A stretch of DNA of 64,000 nt, from positions 1-64,000 of the forward strand of contig CAMFGZ010000020.1 of assembly GCA_945952105.1 (NCBI GenBank), read 5' to 3'. Below, piece after piece: positions 55,164-64,000 of the stretch. The DNA is from an uncultured Rhodospirillaceae bacterium (lineage in GTDB: Bacteria > Pseudomonadota > Alphaproteobacteria > Reyranellales > Reyranellaceae). The translations under genes and the position numbers were made by a program. Numbering within the stretch: the first letter of the stretch is position 1; each line of letters starts with the position of its first letter. The notes beneath the pieces are model-generated. The model did no database searches. It was not told the origin of the DNA and saw only the letters and a list, made by a program, of their open reading frames with translations.

Positions 55164-56363
55164 GTGACGACCAGGCAGAAGATCGACGACCTCAACTTCA
55201 CGCCGCCGGCGGCGATCACCGACCTAGCCGCCAAGGTGAAGGACTTCGTCAAAGAGAAGATCGTCCCTTACGAGACCGACCCGCGCTGGACGGCGCACGG
55301 GCCGACCGACGAGCTGCGGATCGAGATGAACGAGCTGGCCAAGGCGGCCGGCGTGTTCGCCCCGCAGGTGCCGAAGGAATATGGCGGCCAGGCGCTGAGC
55401 CAGGTCGGCCGCGCCCATGTCTTCGAGGCGGCCGGCTATTCGATCCTGGGGCCGACGGCGATCCACTGCGCCTCGCCCGACGAGGGCAACATCCACCTGC
55501 TCGACGTCGTCGCGCGCCCCGACCAGCGCGAGCATTTCCTGAAACGCATGGCCACGGGCCAGATCCGCTCGATCTTCTGCATGACCGAACCGGGCGGCGC
55601 CGGCTCCGACCCCAGCCTGATGACCACGACGGCGCGTCTCGAAGGCAACGAATGGGTGATCAATGGCCGCAAGTGGCTGATCACCGGCGCCGAGGGCGCG
55701 CGCTGCGCCATCATCATGGCCCGGAACGAGGGCGGCCCGATGGACGGCCACGCCACCATGTTCATGGCCGACCTGCCCGATCCCGCCATCCGCCTCGAGC
55801 GCACGCTCGACACGATGGACTCGAGCTTCACCGGCGGCCACGGCGTGATCGAGATCAAGAACCTGCGCCTGCCGGCCGACGCGGTGCTGGGCGAAATCGG
55901 CAAGGGCTTCCGCTATGCCCAGGTTCGCCTCGCCCCGGCGCGTCTCAGCCACTGCATGCGCTGGCTGGGTGCGGCGATGCGCGCGCAGGACATCGCCACG
56001 GAATATGCCCGCACCCGCGTCGCCTTCGGCAAGAAGCTCGGCGAGCACCAGGGCGTGTCCTTCATGCTGGCCGACAATCTGATGGACATGAACCAGGCGC
56101 GGCTGTCGATCTGGCACACCGCCTGGCTGCTCGACCAGGGCGAGCGCGCCTCGAACGAGAGCTCGATGTCCAAGGTCATCTGCTCGGAGGCCTATTTCCG
56201 CGTGGCCGACCGCTGCATGCAGATCCTGGGCGGCCTCGGCATCACGCGCGACACGGTGGTCGAGCGCTTCTTCCGCGACTCCCGCGCCTTCCGCATCTAC
56301 GATGGCCCGTCCGAGGTCCATCGCTGGGCGCTGGGCGCACGAATCGTTTCGGGAAAGATGTAG
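55164..56363 (+). CDS. Acyl-CoA dehydrogenase
   Basis: 399-residue flavoprotein of the acyl-CoA dehydrogenase family: FCMTEPGGAGSDPSLMTTTA (FAD-binding), GGHGVIEIKNLRLPADAVLGEIGKGFRYAQ, and the C-terminal YDGPSEVHRWALGARI with the conserved Glu. The GTG at 55164 was chosen because GGGAGAG precedes it. It is followed 10 nt later by a class III PLP enzyme and then an APH-type kinase, so it may feed a catabolic unit rather than ordinary fatty-acid oxidation. The acyl substrate is unknown. Confidence 0.9.
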   Translation: MTTRQKIDDLNFTPPAAITDLAAKVKDFVKEKIVPYETDPRWTAHGPTDELRIEMNELAKAAGVFAPQVPKEYGGQALSQVGRAHVFEAAGYSILGPTAIHCASPDEGNIHLLDVVARPDQREHFLKRMATGQIRSIFCMTEPGGAGSDPSLMTTTARLEGNEWVINGRKWLITGAEGARCAIIMARNEGGPMDGHATMFMADLPDPAIRLERTLDTMDSSFTGGHGVIEIKNLRLPADAVLGEIGKGFRYAQVRLAPARLSHCMRWLGAAMRAQDIATEYARTRVAFGKKLGEHQGVSFMLADNLMDMNQARLSIWHTAWLLDQGERASNESSMSKVICSEAYFRVADRCMQILGGLGITRDTVVERFFRDSRAFRIYDGPSEVHRWALGARIVSGKM

Positions 56364-56373
56364 GACGGAGACC

Positions 56374-57663
56374 ATGAACGCGACGACTGAAACACTCGCA
56401 GCCCGTCGCGACCGCGCCTTCGGCGCCGGCGCCCCCCTCTTCTACAGCACGCCCCTGCACATCGTGCGGGGCCAGGGCGTCGAGCTGTTCGACCCCGAGG
56501 GGCGGCGCTACGTCGACATGTACAACAACGTGCCCTGCGTCGGTCACGCCAACGGCCACGTCGCCGAGGCGATGGCGCGCCAGCAGTCGACGCTGAACGT
56601 CCACAGCCGCTACCTGCACGAGGGCATCGTCGAGTTCGCCGAGCGGCTCGCGGCGCTGCACGGGCCCGAGATCGAGAGCGTGATCTTCTCCTGCTCCGGC
56701 ACCGAGGCCAACGAGGTGGCGCTGCGCATGGCGCGGATGGCGACCGGCAAGGCGGGCATCGTCTGCACCAACGCGACCTATCACGGCAACAGCGCGGCGG
56801 TCGGCAAGATGACCCGCATCGGCAACGGCCAGAACACGGCCGGCGACGTGCGCGCCATCCCCTTCCCCGAGATGCTGCGCCCGCTGGTGCCCGGGGCGAC
56901 CGAAGACGAATTGCGCGAGGCCTATCTCGACAGGCTGCGCGAGGCGATCCGCGGCTTCGAGGAGGACGGCACGGGTTTCGCCGGCCTGATCGTCTGCTCG
57001 ATCTTCGCCAACGAAGGCCTGCCCGACGTGCCGCGCGGCTTCATGGCACGCGCCGCCGAGATCGTGCGCGAAGCGGGCGGGCTGGTGATCGCCGACGAGG
57101 TCCAGGCCGGCTACTGCCGCAGTGGCGTCTGGTGGGGCTACGACGTGCTGGGCTTCAGGCCCGACATCGTCGTCACCGGCAAGCCGATGGGCAACGGCCT
57201 GCCGCTGGCCGCCACCGCCGCGAGCCGCAGGCTGGTCGAGACCTTCCGGATGGCGACCCGCTACTTCAACACCTTCGCGTCGAGCCCCCTGCAGGCAGCG
57301 GTCGGCATGGCGGTGATCGACGTCATCGAGCGCGAGAATCTGCGCGAGAACGTCGCCACCGTGGGCGCGTTCCTGAAGTCGGCGCTGGTCGAGCGCAAAG
57401 GCCGCTTCGCGTCGATCCTCGACGTGCGCGGCCATGGGCTGTTCATCGGCGTCGAGATCGCGAAGACCGACGGCCCGCGCGAGCCCGACATGGACAAGGC
57501 GGTCGACGTCATCAACCGCCTCAAGGACCGCGGCTTCCTCACGAGCAATGCCGGCGCCTACAAGAACGTCGTGAAGATCCGGCCGCCGCTGGTCTTCCAG
57601 AAGAGCCATGCCGAGGAATTTCTGACCGCCTTCGACGCGACGATGGCGGAAGTGGACGGGTGA
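56374..57663 (+). CDS. Class III PLP enzyme, similar to phospho-lyases of the AGXT2L type
   Basis: 429 residues of fold-type I. The Schiff-base Lys270 is in VVTGKPMGNGLP and Asp241 in IADEVQAGY. The stretch QSTLNVHSRYLHEGIVEFAERLAAL and the C-terminal KNVVKIRPPLVF follow the AGXT2L1/AGXT2L2 (ethanolamine-phosphate and phosphohydroxylysine phospho-lyase) pattern more than that of acetylornithine or GABA transaminases. With a sugar-kinase-like gene directly downstream, it may form a kinase-lyase pair. An ordinary omega-transaminase remains possible. Confidence 0.85.
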   Translation: MNATTETLAARRDRAFGAGAPLFYSTPLHIVRGQGVELFDPEGRRYVDMYNNVPCVGHANGHVAEAMARQQSTLNVHSRYLHEGIVEFAERLAALHGPEIESVIFSCSGTEANEVALRMARMATGKAGIVCTNATYHGNSAAVGKMTRIGNGQNTAGDVRAIPFPEMLRPLVPGATEDELREAYLDRLREAIRGFEEDGTGFAGLIVCSIFANEGLPDVPRGFMARAAEIVREAGGLVIADEVQAGYCRSGVWWGYDVLGFRPDIVVTGKPMGNGLPLAATAASRRLVETFRMATRYFNTFASSPLQAAVGMAVIDVIERENLRENVATVGAFLKSALVERKGRFASILDVRGHGLFIGVEIAKTDGPREPDMDKAVDVINRLKDRGFLTSNAGAYKNVVKIRPPLVFQKSHAEEFLTAFDATMAEVDG

Positions 57664-57682
57664 GTTCGCATTGACCGGCTCG

Positions 57683-58687
57683 ATGGACAACGAGACCGTC
57701 GATCGCACTTTCGCGCCGGCCGCGCGCACGGCGCTGGCCGCCTTTCCGATCGAGGCTCGAGATCTCAAGCTGGTGTCGCTCTCCGAGAACGTGACGTTCA
57801 GGGTGACCGACGCTCGCGACGGAAGGAACTATGTCTTCCGCCTGCACCGGCCGGGCTATCACTCCCTGCACGAGCTGGTCTCCGAGCGCGCCTGGATCCG
57901 CGCGCTGGCCGAGGCCGGCATCGACGTCCCCCAAGCGGTGCTGACGCGCGACGGGCAGGACTATGTCCCCGTGACGATCCCGGCCACCGGCGAACAGCGC
58001 TTCGCCGGCATGGCGAGCTGGACCGAGGGCCGCCTTCTCTCCGATGTGCTGGCCGAGACCGCCGACCAGACGCGCGTCGAAGCGTCGTTCACCCAGCTCG
58101 GTGCCATCACCGCGGCCATGCACAACCAGGCCAGCGCCTGGCAACCGCCGCCGGGCTTCAGCCGGCACGCGCTCGACAGTGACGGTCTGATGGGAACGGC
58201 GCCGCACTGGGGCGAGTTCTGGGAGCATCGCTCGCTGACGGCGGGCGAGCGCAGCCTCCTGCTCGATGTCCGGCAGCGCATGCACGACCTGCTGAGCCGC
58301 CTCAGCCGCGAGCCGGACGCCTACAGCGTGATCCATGCCGACATGCATCCCGGCAACATCGTGGTCGACGGCGACCGGCTCACCGTCATCGACTTCGACG
58401 ACGCGGGCTACGGCTGGCATCAATACGATATCGCCACGGCCCTCACGCACTGGCAGACCAAGCCCAATGCGGCCGAGATCGAGCGCGCCTTCCTCGCCGG
58501 CTATCGCGCCAACCGCCCCGTCTCCGACGAAGCTTTGAGCCTGATCCCGCAGTTCCGACTGATCCGCTGGATGGCGACCATCGGCTGGTTCCACCAACGC
58601 CCCGAGCTCAACCGCCCGTCCTCGGTGTTCGAGGAGCGCAAGGTCTGGGTCCTCGAACAGTGCAGGGCGCTACAGCGCTTACGGTGA
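57683..58687 (+). CDS. APH-family small-molecule kinase (hydroxylysine/homoserine kinase-like)
   Basis: 334 residues of the aminoglycoside-phosphotransferase fold. The catalytic loop is HADMHPGN (residues 218-225) and the metal-binding Asp is in VIDFDDAGYG (around 237). A nearby TTG at 57671 is another possible start. It follows the class III PLP gene by 19 nt, mirroring the eukaryotic pairing of hydroxylysine kinase (AGPHD1) with AGXT2L2. It more probably phosphorylates a hydroxy-amino compound than an antibiotic. Confidence 0.85.
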   Translation: MDNETVDRTFAPAARTALAAFPIEARDLKLVSLSENVTFRVTDARDGRNYVFRLHRPGYHSLHELVSERAWIRALAEAGIDVPQAVLTRDGQDYVPVTIPATGEQRFAGMASWTEGRLLSDVLAETADQTRVEASFTQLGAITAAMHNQASAWQPPPGFSRHALDSDGLMGTAPHWGEFWEHRSLTAGERSLLLDVRQRMHDLLSRLSREPDAYSVIHADMHPGNIVVDGDRLTVIDFDDAGYGWHQYDIATALTHWQTKPNAAEIERAFLAGYRANRPVSDEALSLIPQFRLIRWMATIGWFHQRPELNRPSSVFEERKVWVLEQCRALQRLR

Positions 58688-58691
58688 GGTC

Positions 58692-59132
58692 TTACGGATG
58701 CTGACAGTCGTTGGGATCTTCCCAAGGATCGATCAGGCCGACACCCGTTGCGGCAAAGTCACGGACATTCCGCGAAACCACCGTAAGGCCATGGATCAAG
58801 CCGGTCGCAGCGATCAGCGCATCCCGCTCGCTCCTCGGATCCGGCATGTGCAGGCGAGCACATTGTTGAGCGACGGGAAGATCAATCGGCAGGACTCGAC
58901 CTTCGAACTCTCTCAGGACCTGCCCCTGCAGCCAGCGGCGCAGGATTGCACCTTGTGACGGGTCGCGGCGTTCAGCCAAGAGCACACCAAGTTCGAGCTC
59001 CATCGCGGTGATAACCGAGATGTAGACCGTTGAAGATCCAACCGAAGCGGCCCAGCGCGCGACGTTGGCGTCCGCTTTGCCCGATCGAACCTTGCGAAGC
59101 TCCGAGACGACGTTGGTGTCGAGCAGGAACAT
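58692..59132 (-). CDS. PIN-domain toxin VapC-like
   Basis: 146 residues. The PIN active site is visible: Asp5 (LLDTNVVSE), an acidic residue in TAMELELGVLL, and Asp in RSERDALIAATG. VapC proteins are ribonucleases that cut tRNA or rRNA in free form. The start codon overlaps the stop of the antitoxin (TGATG), so translation is coupled. Convergent with the APH-type kinase. Confidence 0.9.
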   Translation of the reverse strand: MFLLDTNVVSELRKVRSGKADANVARWAASVGSSTVYISVITAMELELGVLLAERRDPSQGAILRRWLQGQVLREFEGRVLPIDLPVAQQCARLHMPDPRSERDALIAATGLIHGLTVVSRNVRDFAATGVGLIDPWEDPNDCQHP

Positions 59133-59380
59133 CAGCCGAGATCAGGTGGCGTGAACACGATGTTGCTGCGGGGCGGTTCGAACTCCACGTCCTCGTCCAT
59201 CGCCAGAGCATCGACGATGCTGCGGCCGTTGCCGGCCAGCCGGCGATATTCCTCGATCGACAGCAACACGTGGGCGGGACGCCCCCGATCGGTGATGAAA
59301 ACAGGACCCGTATCGGCAGCCTTCTTGGCCCGGCTTGTGTCCTGATTGAATTCCCTGCTGGTGAGAGTCGTGACGGTCAT
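59132..59380 (-). CDS. Phd/YefM-type antitoxin of the VapC-like module
   Basis: 82 residues. The N-terminal Phd/YefM DNA-binding fold (MTVTTLTSREFNQDTSRAKKAADTGPVFITDRGRPAHVLLSIEEYRRL) is followed by an extended C-terminal toxin-binding arm (DEDVEFEPPRSNIVFTPPDLG). It should neutralise the toxin and repress the pair by binding the palindrome 17 nt upstream. An in-frame ATG at 59419 is less likely, because the palindrome overlaps it. Confidence 0.9.
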   Translation of the reverse strand: MTVTTLTSREFNQDTSRAKKAADTGPVFITDRGRPAHVLLSIEEYRRLAGNGRSIVDALAMDEDVEFEPPRSNIVFTPPDLG

Positions 59381-59397
59381 GCAAGCCTCCACGAACC

Positions 59398-59421
59398 AAA
59401 TGTATCCACGTTTATACATTT
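59398..59421. promoter_or_regulatory. Operator of the VapBC-like module
   Basis: AAATGTAT (59398-59405) and ATACATTT (59414-59421) are perfect inverted copies separated by 8 nt, just upstream of the antitoxin start. The AT-rich dyad stands out from its surroundings and suits cooperative binding of two antitoxin dimers. Confidence 0.6.
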
Positions 59422-59468
59422 ATGGTCGAGAGGCCGCAATACGAGGCCGCGCCCGATTTTTCTGCCGT

Positions 59469-60441
59469 CTAGCTCTGCAGATGACACGCGACGGCTCTTC
59501 CATCGTCCATCTGCTTCAGCGGTGGATCGACGGCCTTGCAGACGTCCATCGCCCGGGGACAGCGCGTGTGGAAGCGGCAGCCGGACGGTGGGCGCATGGC
59601 GCTGGGGATTTCGCCCGCGATGATGTCGGCGCCACGCGCGGCCTCCAGCTCGGGATCGGCGATCGGCACGGCGGCCAGCAGCGCCTGCGTATAGGGATGC
59701 AGCGGGTCCTTGTAGAGCTGCTCGCGCGTGGCGATCTCGGCGATGCGACCGAGATACATGACGGCGATGCGGTCGCTGATGTGGCGCACGACGCTGAGAT
59801 CGTGAGCGATGAAGATGTAGGTGAGGCCGAGTCGCTCCTGCAGCTCCATGAACAGGTTCACCACCTGCGCCTGGATCGACACGTCGAGCGCCGACACCGG
59901 CTCGTCGCAGATCAGCAGCGTGGGTTCCAGCGCGAGCGCGCGGGCGATGCCGATGCGCTGGCGCTGGCCGCCGGAGAATTCGTGCGGATAGCGCTCGGCC
60001 ATGTCGGGCAGGAGGCCGACCATCCGCAGGAGATCGGCGACGCGGGTGCGGTACTTGTCCTGATCGGATGCCAGACCATGGACGACCAGCGGCTCGCCCA
60101 CGATGTCGGCCACCTTCATGCGCGGGTTCAGCGAGCCGTAGGGGTCCTGATAGACCATCTGCATGCGCCGCCGGATCGGCCGCATGCGCTTGCGGTCGTG
60201 GCGCGTGATGTCTTCGCCCTCGAACTCGATCTTGCCTTCGGTGATGTCGAGCATGCGCAGGATGGCAAGGCCGGTCGTCGACTTGCCGCAGCCCGATTCG
60301 CCGACCAGCCCCAGCGTCTCGCCGCGCGCCACGCTGAAGCTCACGCCATCGACCGCCTTCACCGTGCCGACCTGCTTGCGCAGGATCGCGCCCGCCGTGA
60401 TCGGGAAATGGATTTTCAGGCCCTCTACCTTGAGGACGGGA

Positions 60442-60461
<20 letters not shown>
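59469..60461 (-). CDS. Dipeptide-type ABC transporter ATP-binding protein (DppF-like)
   Basis: 330 residues. Walker [10 protein letters not shown], signature [14 protein letters not shown], Walker [14 protein letters not shown]-loop AHDLSVV, and the C-terminal oligopeptide/dipeptide domain ([16 protein letters not shown]). It is the second ATPase of a Dpp/Opp-type importer. Its start overlaps the end of the upstream ATPase gene by 20 nt. The substrate is unknown; the set is incomplete because the window ends in the permease. Confidence 0.93.
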
Positions 60462-61425
<964 letters not shown>

Positions 61426-61430
61426 GGGCT

Positions 61431-61503
61431 GGGGGCGCGCCACTCCAGTGGCGCGTCATGCGTTGGAGAGAAGAAGACCGCGCCACTGGAGTGGCGCGCC
61501 CCC
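61431..61503. repeat. Double-hairpin inverted repeat in the ABC operon
   Basis: A perfect 25-bp inverted repeat (61431-61455 and 61479-61503) encloses 23 nt. Each arm is itself a hairpin (GCGCCACT and AGTGGCGC around CC or GG). It lies between the binding-protein stop and the DppD start. REP-like stems at this place commonly protect the binding-protein mRNA and raise its amount above that of the ATPases; that role is inferred. Confidence 0.65.
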
Positions 61504-61513
61504 GGCAACGACA

Positions 61514-63214
61514 TCACTTGCCCATCTTCTTCTTGAGTTCCTGGTCGACCCACATGCGGGCATAGATCGGGCCGGGACGCACCGCGCCGGCGCGCAGCTC
61601 GCCGTTGTAGCCCTTCACCCACGGCCACCACGCCGTATAGATGTAGGGAGTCGGCAGCCAGATGTACGGCGTCTTCTCGAGGATCTCCTTGGTGAGCTCC
61701 TTGATCATGACCTGGCGCTTGGCCTCGTCGCGTTCGAGGTACATGTCGGCCACCTTCTTGTCGAAGGCGGGGTCCGAATACTGCGACGGGTTCCACACTT
61801 CCTTGGTGACGAAGCTCTTGCGGATCGTCGTCGTCGGGTTGGTGTGGCCGTTGTTCATGAAGTAGCCGGGCGCGTTGGTCTTGGTCGTCATCGCCGACAG
61901 AAAAGCCGCGTATTCCATCGGCTGGATCTCGAGCTTGACGCCCACCGCCTCGAGATAGGCGGAGACCAGCGGCAACAGGTCCATGTGGTCGGGATTGCAG
62001 GAACAGACCTGGACCTTGAAGCTGAAGCCCTTGGGATAGCCCGCTTCGGCCAGCAGCTTCTTCGCCTTGTCGGGGTTGAAGGTGTAGAGCTCCCGCACCG
62101 ATTCCGGCATGGCTTCCAGCGGCTCATAGTAGCCGAGATAGTCGGGATGCTGCGGATAGGCGAACAGCTCGGCGTTGCCGCCGTAATAGGCCTTCACGAT
62201 CTCCTGCTTGTTCACCGCCATGTTCAGCGCCCGGCGGACGCGGATGTCGTCGAACGGCTTGGTGTCGACGCGCATGGCCAGGAACTGGCCGCTCATGCCG
62301 AGCCAGCGCGACCATTTGAGCTGCGGGGTCGACTTCTTGAGGTCGTCGGCGGCGCTCCAGCGGATGTTCTCCAGCAGGTCGAGCTTGGCGGTGCGCAGCG
62401 CCGTCAGGTAGGTCGCCTCGTCCTTGATCGTGCGATACACGACCTTGTCGAGGAACGGCAGCTTGTACTCGACGCCGTCGATCTTTTCCTTGTCCCAGTA
62501 GATCGGGTTCTTGGAATAGGTGTTGGAGCTGCCCTGGACGAAGTCGCTCAGCATGAACGGGCCGGTGCCGTTCACGTTCTTCCAGTTGGTGGCGCCGGCA
62601 TCGGCGACCTCCTTCGGGGTTATGGTCGAGTAGTAACCCCAGCCGAAGCGGTAGTCCCACTCGGCGTTGAAGTACTTGAAGGTGAAGACGACGGTGTACT
62701 TGCCGGTCGCCTCGACTTTCTCGACGTGATCGAAGTAGCCCGCGATCTTCTTGGGGCTGTTGGCGAGGCGGTTGAAGGCGAAGACGACATCCTCCGCGGT
62801 CAGCTCACGCTCCTTCATGACGCCCGGCTTCTCCGGGAACATCACGCCCTTGCGCAGGTCGATCGTGAGCTTGAGAGGGTTCTCGCTCCACACCCACTTC
62901 TCCGCGAGTTCGCCGCGGATCGCGTCCGAGGGCAGCCAGGCATCGGCATAGAACGGATACTTGCCGCCGTTGCGCTTGCTCTGGGACAGGTCGGCGGCGA
63001 AGAGCTGTTCGTAGAACTGGCCGGTATCGTGGTTCAGCTTCCAGTTCCAATCGGCCGGATCGAAGGACAGTGCCGACAGCGTCACATAGACGGTGCCGAC
63101 TTCGAGCGTGCCGCCATACTGCGGCTTCTCGGCCTGAGCCTGCGCACCGCCGGTGGCGAGCGCGAGGCCCAGCGCACCGGAGAGGAGCTCCGCGGCCCAC
63201 TTCTTCATCTTCAT
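61514..63214 (-). CDS. ABC transporter substrate-binding protein, dipeptide/oligopeptide type (SBP_bac_5)
   Basis: 566 residues. Signal peptide (MKMKKWAAELLSGALGLALATGGAQA) and the DppA/OppA fold (KPQYGGTLEVGTVYVTLSAL, LKLTIDLRKGVMFPEKPG, IRVRRALNMAVNKQEIVKAYYGG). It probably captures a peptide or similar solute in the periplasm for the importer encoded around it. The gene order permease, binding protein, ATPase, ATPase is a common variant. Confidence 0.93.
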   Translation of the reverse strand: MKMKKWAAELLSGALGLALATGGAQAQAEKPQYGGTLEVGTVYVTLSALSFDPADWNWKLNHDTGQFYEQLFAADLSQSKRNGGKYPFYADAWLPSDAIRGELAEKWVWSENPLKLTIDLRKGVMFPEKPGVMKERELTAEDVVFAFNRLANSPKKIAGYFDHVEKVEATGKYTVVFTFKYFNAEWDYRFGWGYYSTITPKEVADAGATNWKNVNGTGPFMLSDFVQGSSNTYSKNPIYWDKEKIDGVEYKLPFLDKVVYRTIKDEATYLTALRTAKLDLLENIRWSAADDLKKSTPQLKWSRWLGMSGQFLAMRVDTKPFDDIRVRRALNMAVNKQEIVKAYYGGNAELFAYPQHPDYLGYYEPLEAMPESVRELYTFNPDKAKKLLAEAGYPKGFSFKVQVCSCNPDHMDLLPLVSAYLEAVGVKLEIQPMEYAAFLSAMTTKTNAPGYFMNNGHTNPTTTIRKSFVTKEVWNPSQYSDPAFDKKVADMYLERDEAKRQVMIKELTKEILEKTPYIWLPTPYIYTAWWPWVKGYNGELRAGAVRPGPIYARMWVDQELKKKMGK

Positions 63215-63254
63215 CGTCGTTTCCTCCTCGTGTTTCTTTCCGTCTTCTTATCCG

Positions 63255-64000
63255 TCAGCGTGAGCCCCGCATGCGCGGATCGAGAAGATCGCGCAGGGCG
63301 TCGCCGAACATGTTGGTGGCGTAGACCACGACCGTAAGGCAGAGGCCGGGCGCGAGCGCGAGCCACGGCCCCTGCAGCATGAAGGTCCGGCCGCTGCCGG
63401 AGAGCAGACCACCCCAGGTCGGCGCCGGCGGCGGCACGCCGAGGCCGAGGAAGGACAGGCCCGATTCGGCCAGGATCACGGTGCCGACGCGTGTCGTGAA
63501 CAGCACGATCACGGGCGCCATGACGTTGGGCAGGATGTGCCGCCACAGGATGCGGAAGGTCGAGGCACCGGTCGATTGCGCGGCGTGGACGTACATGTTC
63601 TCGCGCACCGATACGACCGCGCCGCGGATGATGCGCGAACCTGCGATGCCGAGTAGCAGGCCGAGCGTCACGATGATCTGCGGCATGCCCGGCCCGACCA
63701 CCGACACGACGACGATCAGGATGATCAGATCCGGGAAGCTCATCCAGGCATCGACGAAGCGCTGCAGCACGAGGTCGAACTTGCCGCCGAGATAGCCAGA
63801 GACGATGCCGAGGAAGACCGAAATGGCTGTGGCGATGCCGGCGGCGCAGAAGCCGATGATGACCGAGAGCTGGGCGCCGTAGAGGCAGCGCGAGAGCATG
63901 TCGCGTCCGAGATTGTCGGTGCCGAACGGGAAGGCCCAGGAGGGCGGCTTCAGCCGGTTGAGCGGCGAGATCTGGTTCATGCCGTAGGGCGCCAGCACGT
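63255..64000 (-). CDS. ABC transporter permease, DppC-like (partial, cut by window end)
   Basis: At least 247 residues; the N-terminus is beyond 64000. The DppC-type permease signature is present: FGTDNLGRDMLSRCLYGAQLS, EAA-loop region IIRGAVVSVRENMYVHAAQSTGASTFRILWRHILPNVMAPVIV, and several membrane helices. It forms the channel of the importer with an unseen DppB-type partner expected upstream. Confidence 0.93.
   Translation of the reverse strand, partial: VLAPYGMNQISPLNRLKPPSWAFPFGTDNLGRDMLSRCLYGAQLSVIIGFCAAGIATAISVFLGIVSGYLGGKFDLVLQRFVDAWMSFPDLIILIVVVSVVGPGMPQIIVTLGLLLGIAGSRIIRGAVVSVRENMYVHAAQSTGASTFRILWRHILPNVMAPVIVLFTTRVGTVILAESGLSFLGLGVPPPAPTWGGLLSGSGRTFMLQGPWLALAPGLCLTVVVYATNMFGDALRDLLDPRMRGSR

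Noticed and set aside
57683..58687. APH-type gene as an antibiotic-resistance gene
   Set aside because: The neighbouring PLP enzyme and dehydrogenase and the overall layout point to metabolism. No resistance-specific feature was seen.

Overview
The window is high-GC DNA, densely coded on both strands, from an alphaproteobacterium. The evidence for this is: an Irr-type Fur regulator beside fabA-fabB-fabI, the rimP-nusA-ylxR-infB-rbfA-truB-rpsO-pnp block, hslV-hslU, Bug-type solute-binding proteins, and promoters of the CTTGAC-N17-CTATAT kind. Hyphomicrobiales or a Reyranella-like lineage would fit, but the sequence alone does not settle the genus. I see no rRNA, tRNA, CRISPR array, prophage or complete insertion sequence. 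No stretch longer than 300 bases lacks a gene.

Layout. 1-2 kb: hslVU protease (minus), with a heat-shock-like promoter. 2-5.5 kb: D-amino-acid dehydrogenase-like flavoprotein, GFA protein, FkbM methyltransferase, YgjP-like metallopeptidase. 5.5-10.9 kb: a plus-strand catabolic-looking run (CMD-family protein, class V aminotransferase, LysR regulator, orphan dipeptide-type binding protein, adenosine-deaminase-like hydrolase). 10.9-15.6 kb: MsrA, MAPEG protein, PlsB-like acyltransferase, YihY/BrkB protein, then a 223-bp double-hairpin element between two convergent genes, and a D-2-hydroxyacid dehydrogenase. 15.7-18.6 kb: SH3 protein and two tandem, duplicated TonB-like proteins. 18.7-21.6 kb: rubrerythrin, Fe-S protein and DUF3501 operon with an Irr-box match at its promoter, next to irr itself. 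21.8-24.4 kb: fabA-fabB-fabI. 24.4-26.1 kb: intradiol dioxygenase and a Bug-type binding protein. 26.2-27.2 kb: an accessory island with an AbrB-type protein, a frameshifted nucleotidyltransferase gene and a palindromic operator. 27.3-37.1 kb: the translation/RNA-processing operon. 37.2-43.3 kb: trmB, a thiamine-diphosphate enzyme, an acidic orphan protein, an M20 amidohydrolase and ilvD. 43.4-47.7 kb: LysR, GST, hisA-hisF-hisE, HIT. 47.7-55 kb: alpha/beta hydrolase, TauD-type dioxygenase, AGPS-like FAD oxidase, two membrane proteins, cytochrome P460, YifB/ComM. 55.1-58.7 kb: acyl-CoA dehydrogenase, class III PLP enzyme and APH-type kinase. 58.7-59.4 kb: VapBC-like module. 59.5-64 kb: dipeptide-type ABC transporter, with the permease cut by the window end.

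The most interesting points are the Irr-box-linked rubrerythrin/Fe-S/DUF3501 operon; the hairpin-ended element flanked by CTAG that supplies the stop codons of both neighbours; the AbrB/nucleotidyltransferase pair with its operator; the kinase plus phospho-lyase-like pair; and a terminator-like hairpin in the rimP-nusA leader. All assignments come from reading motifs and gene order; no database search was run.
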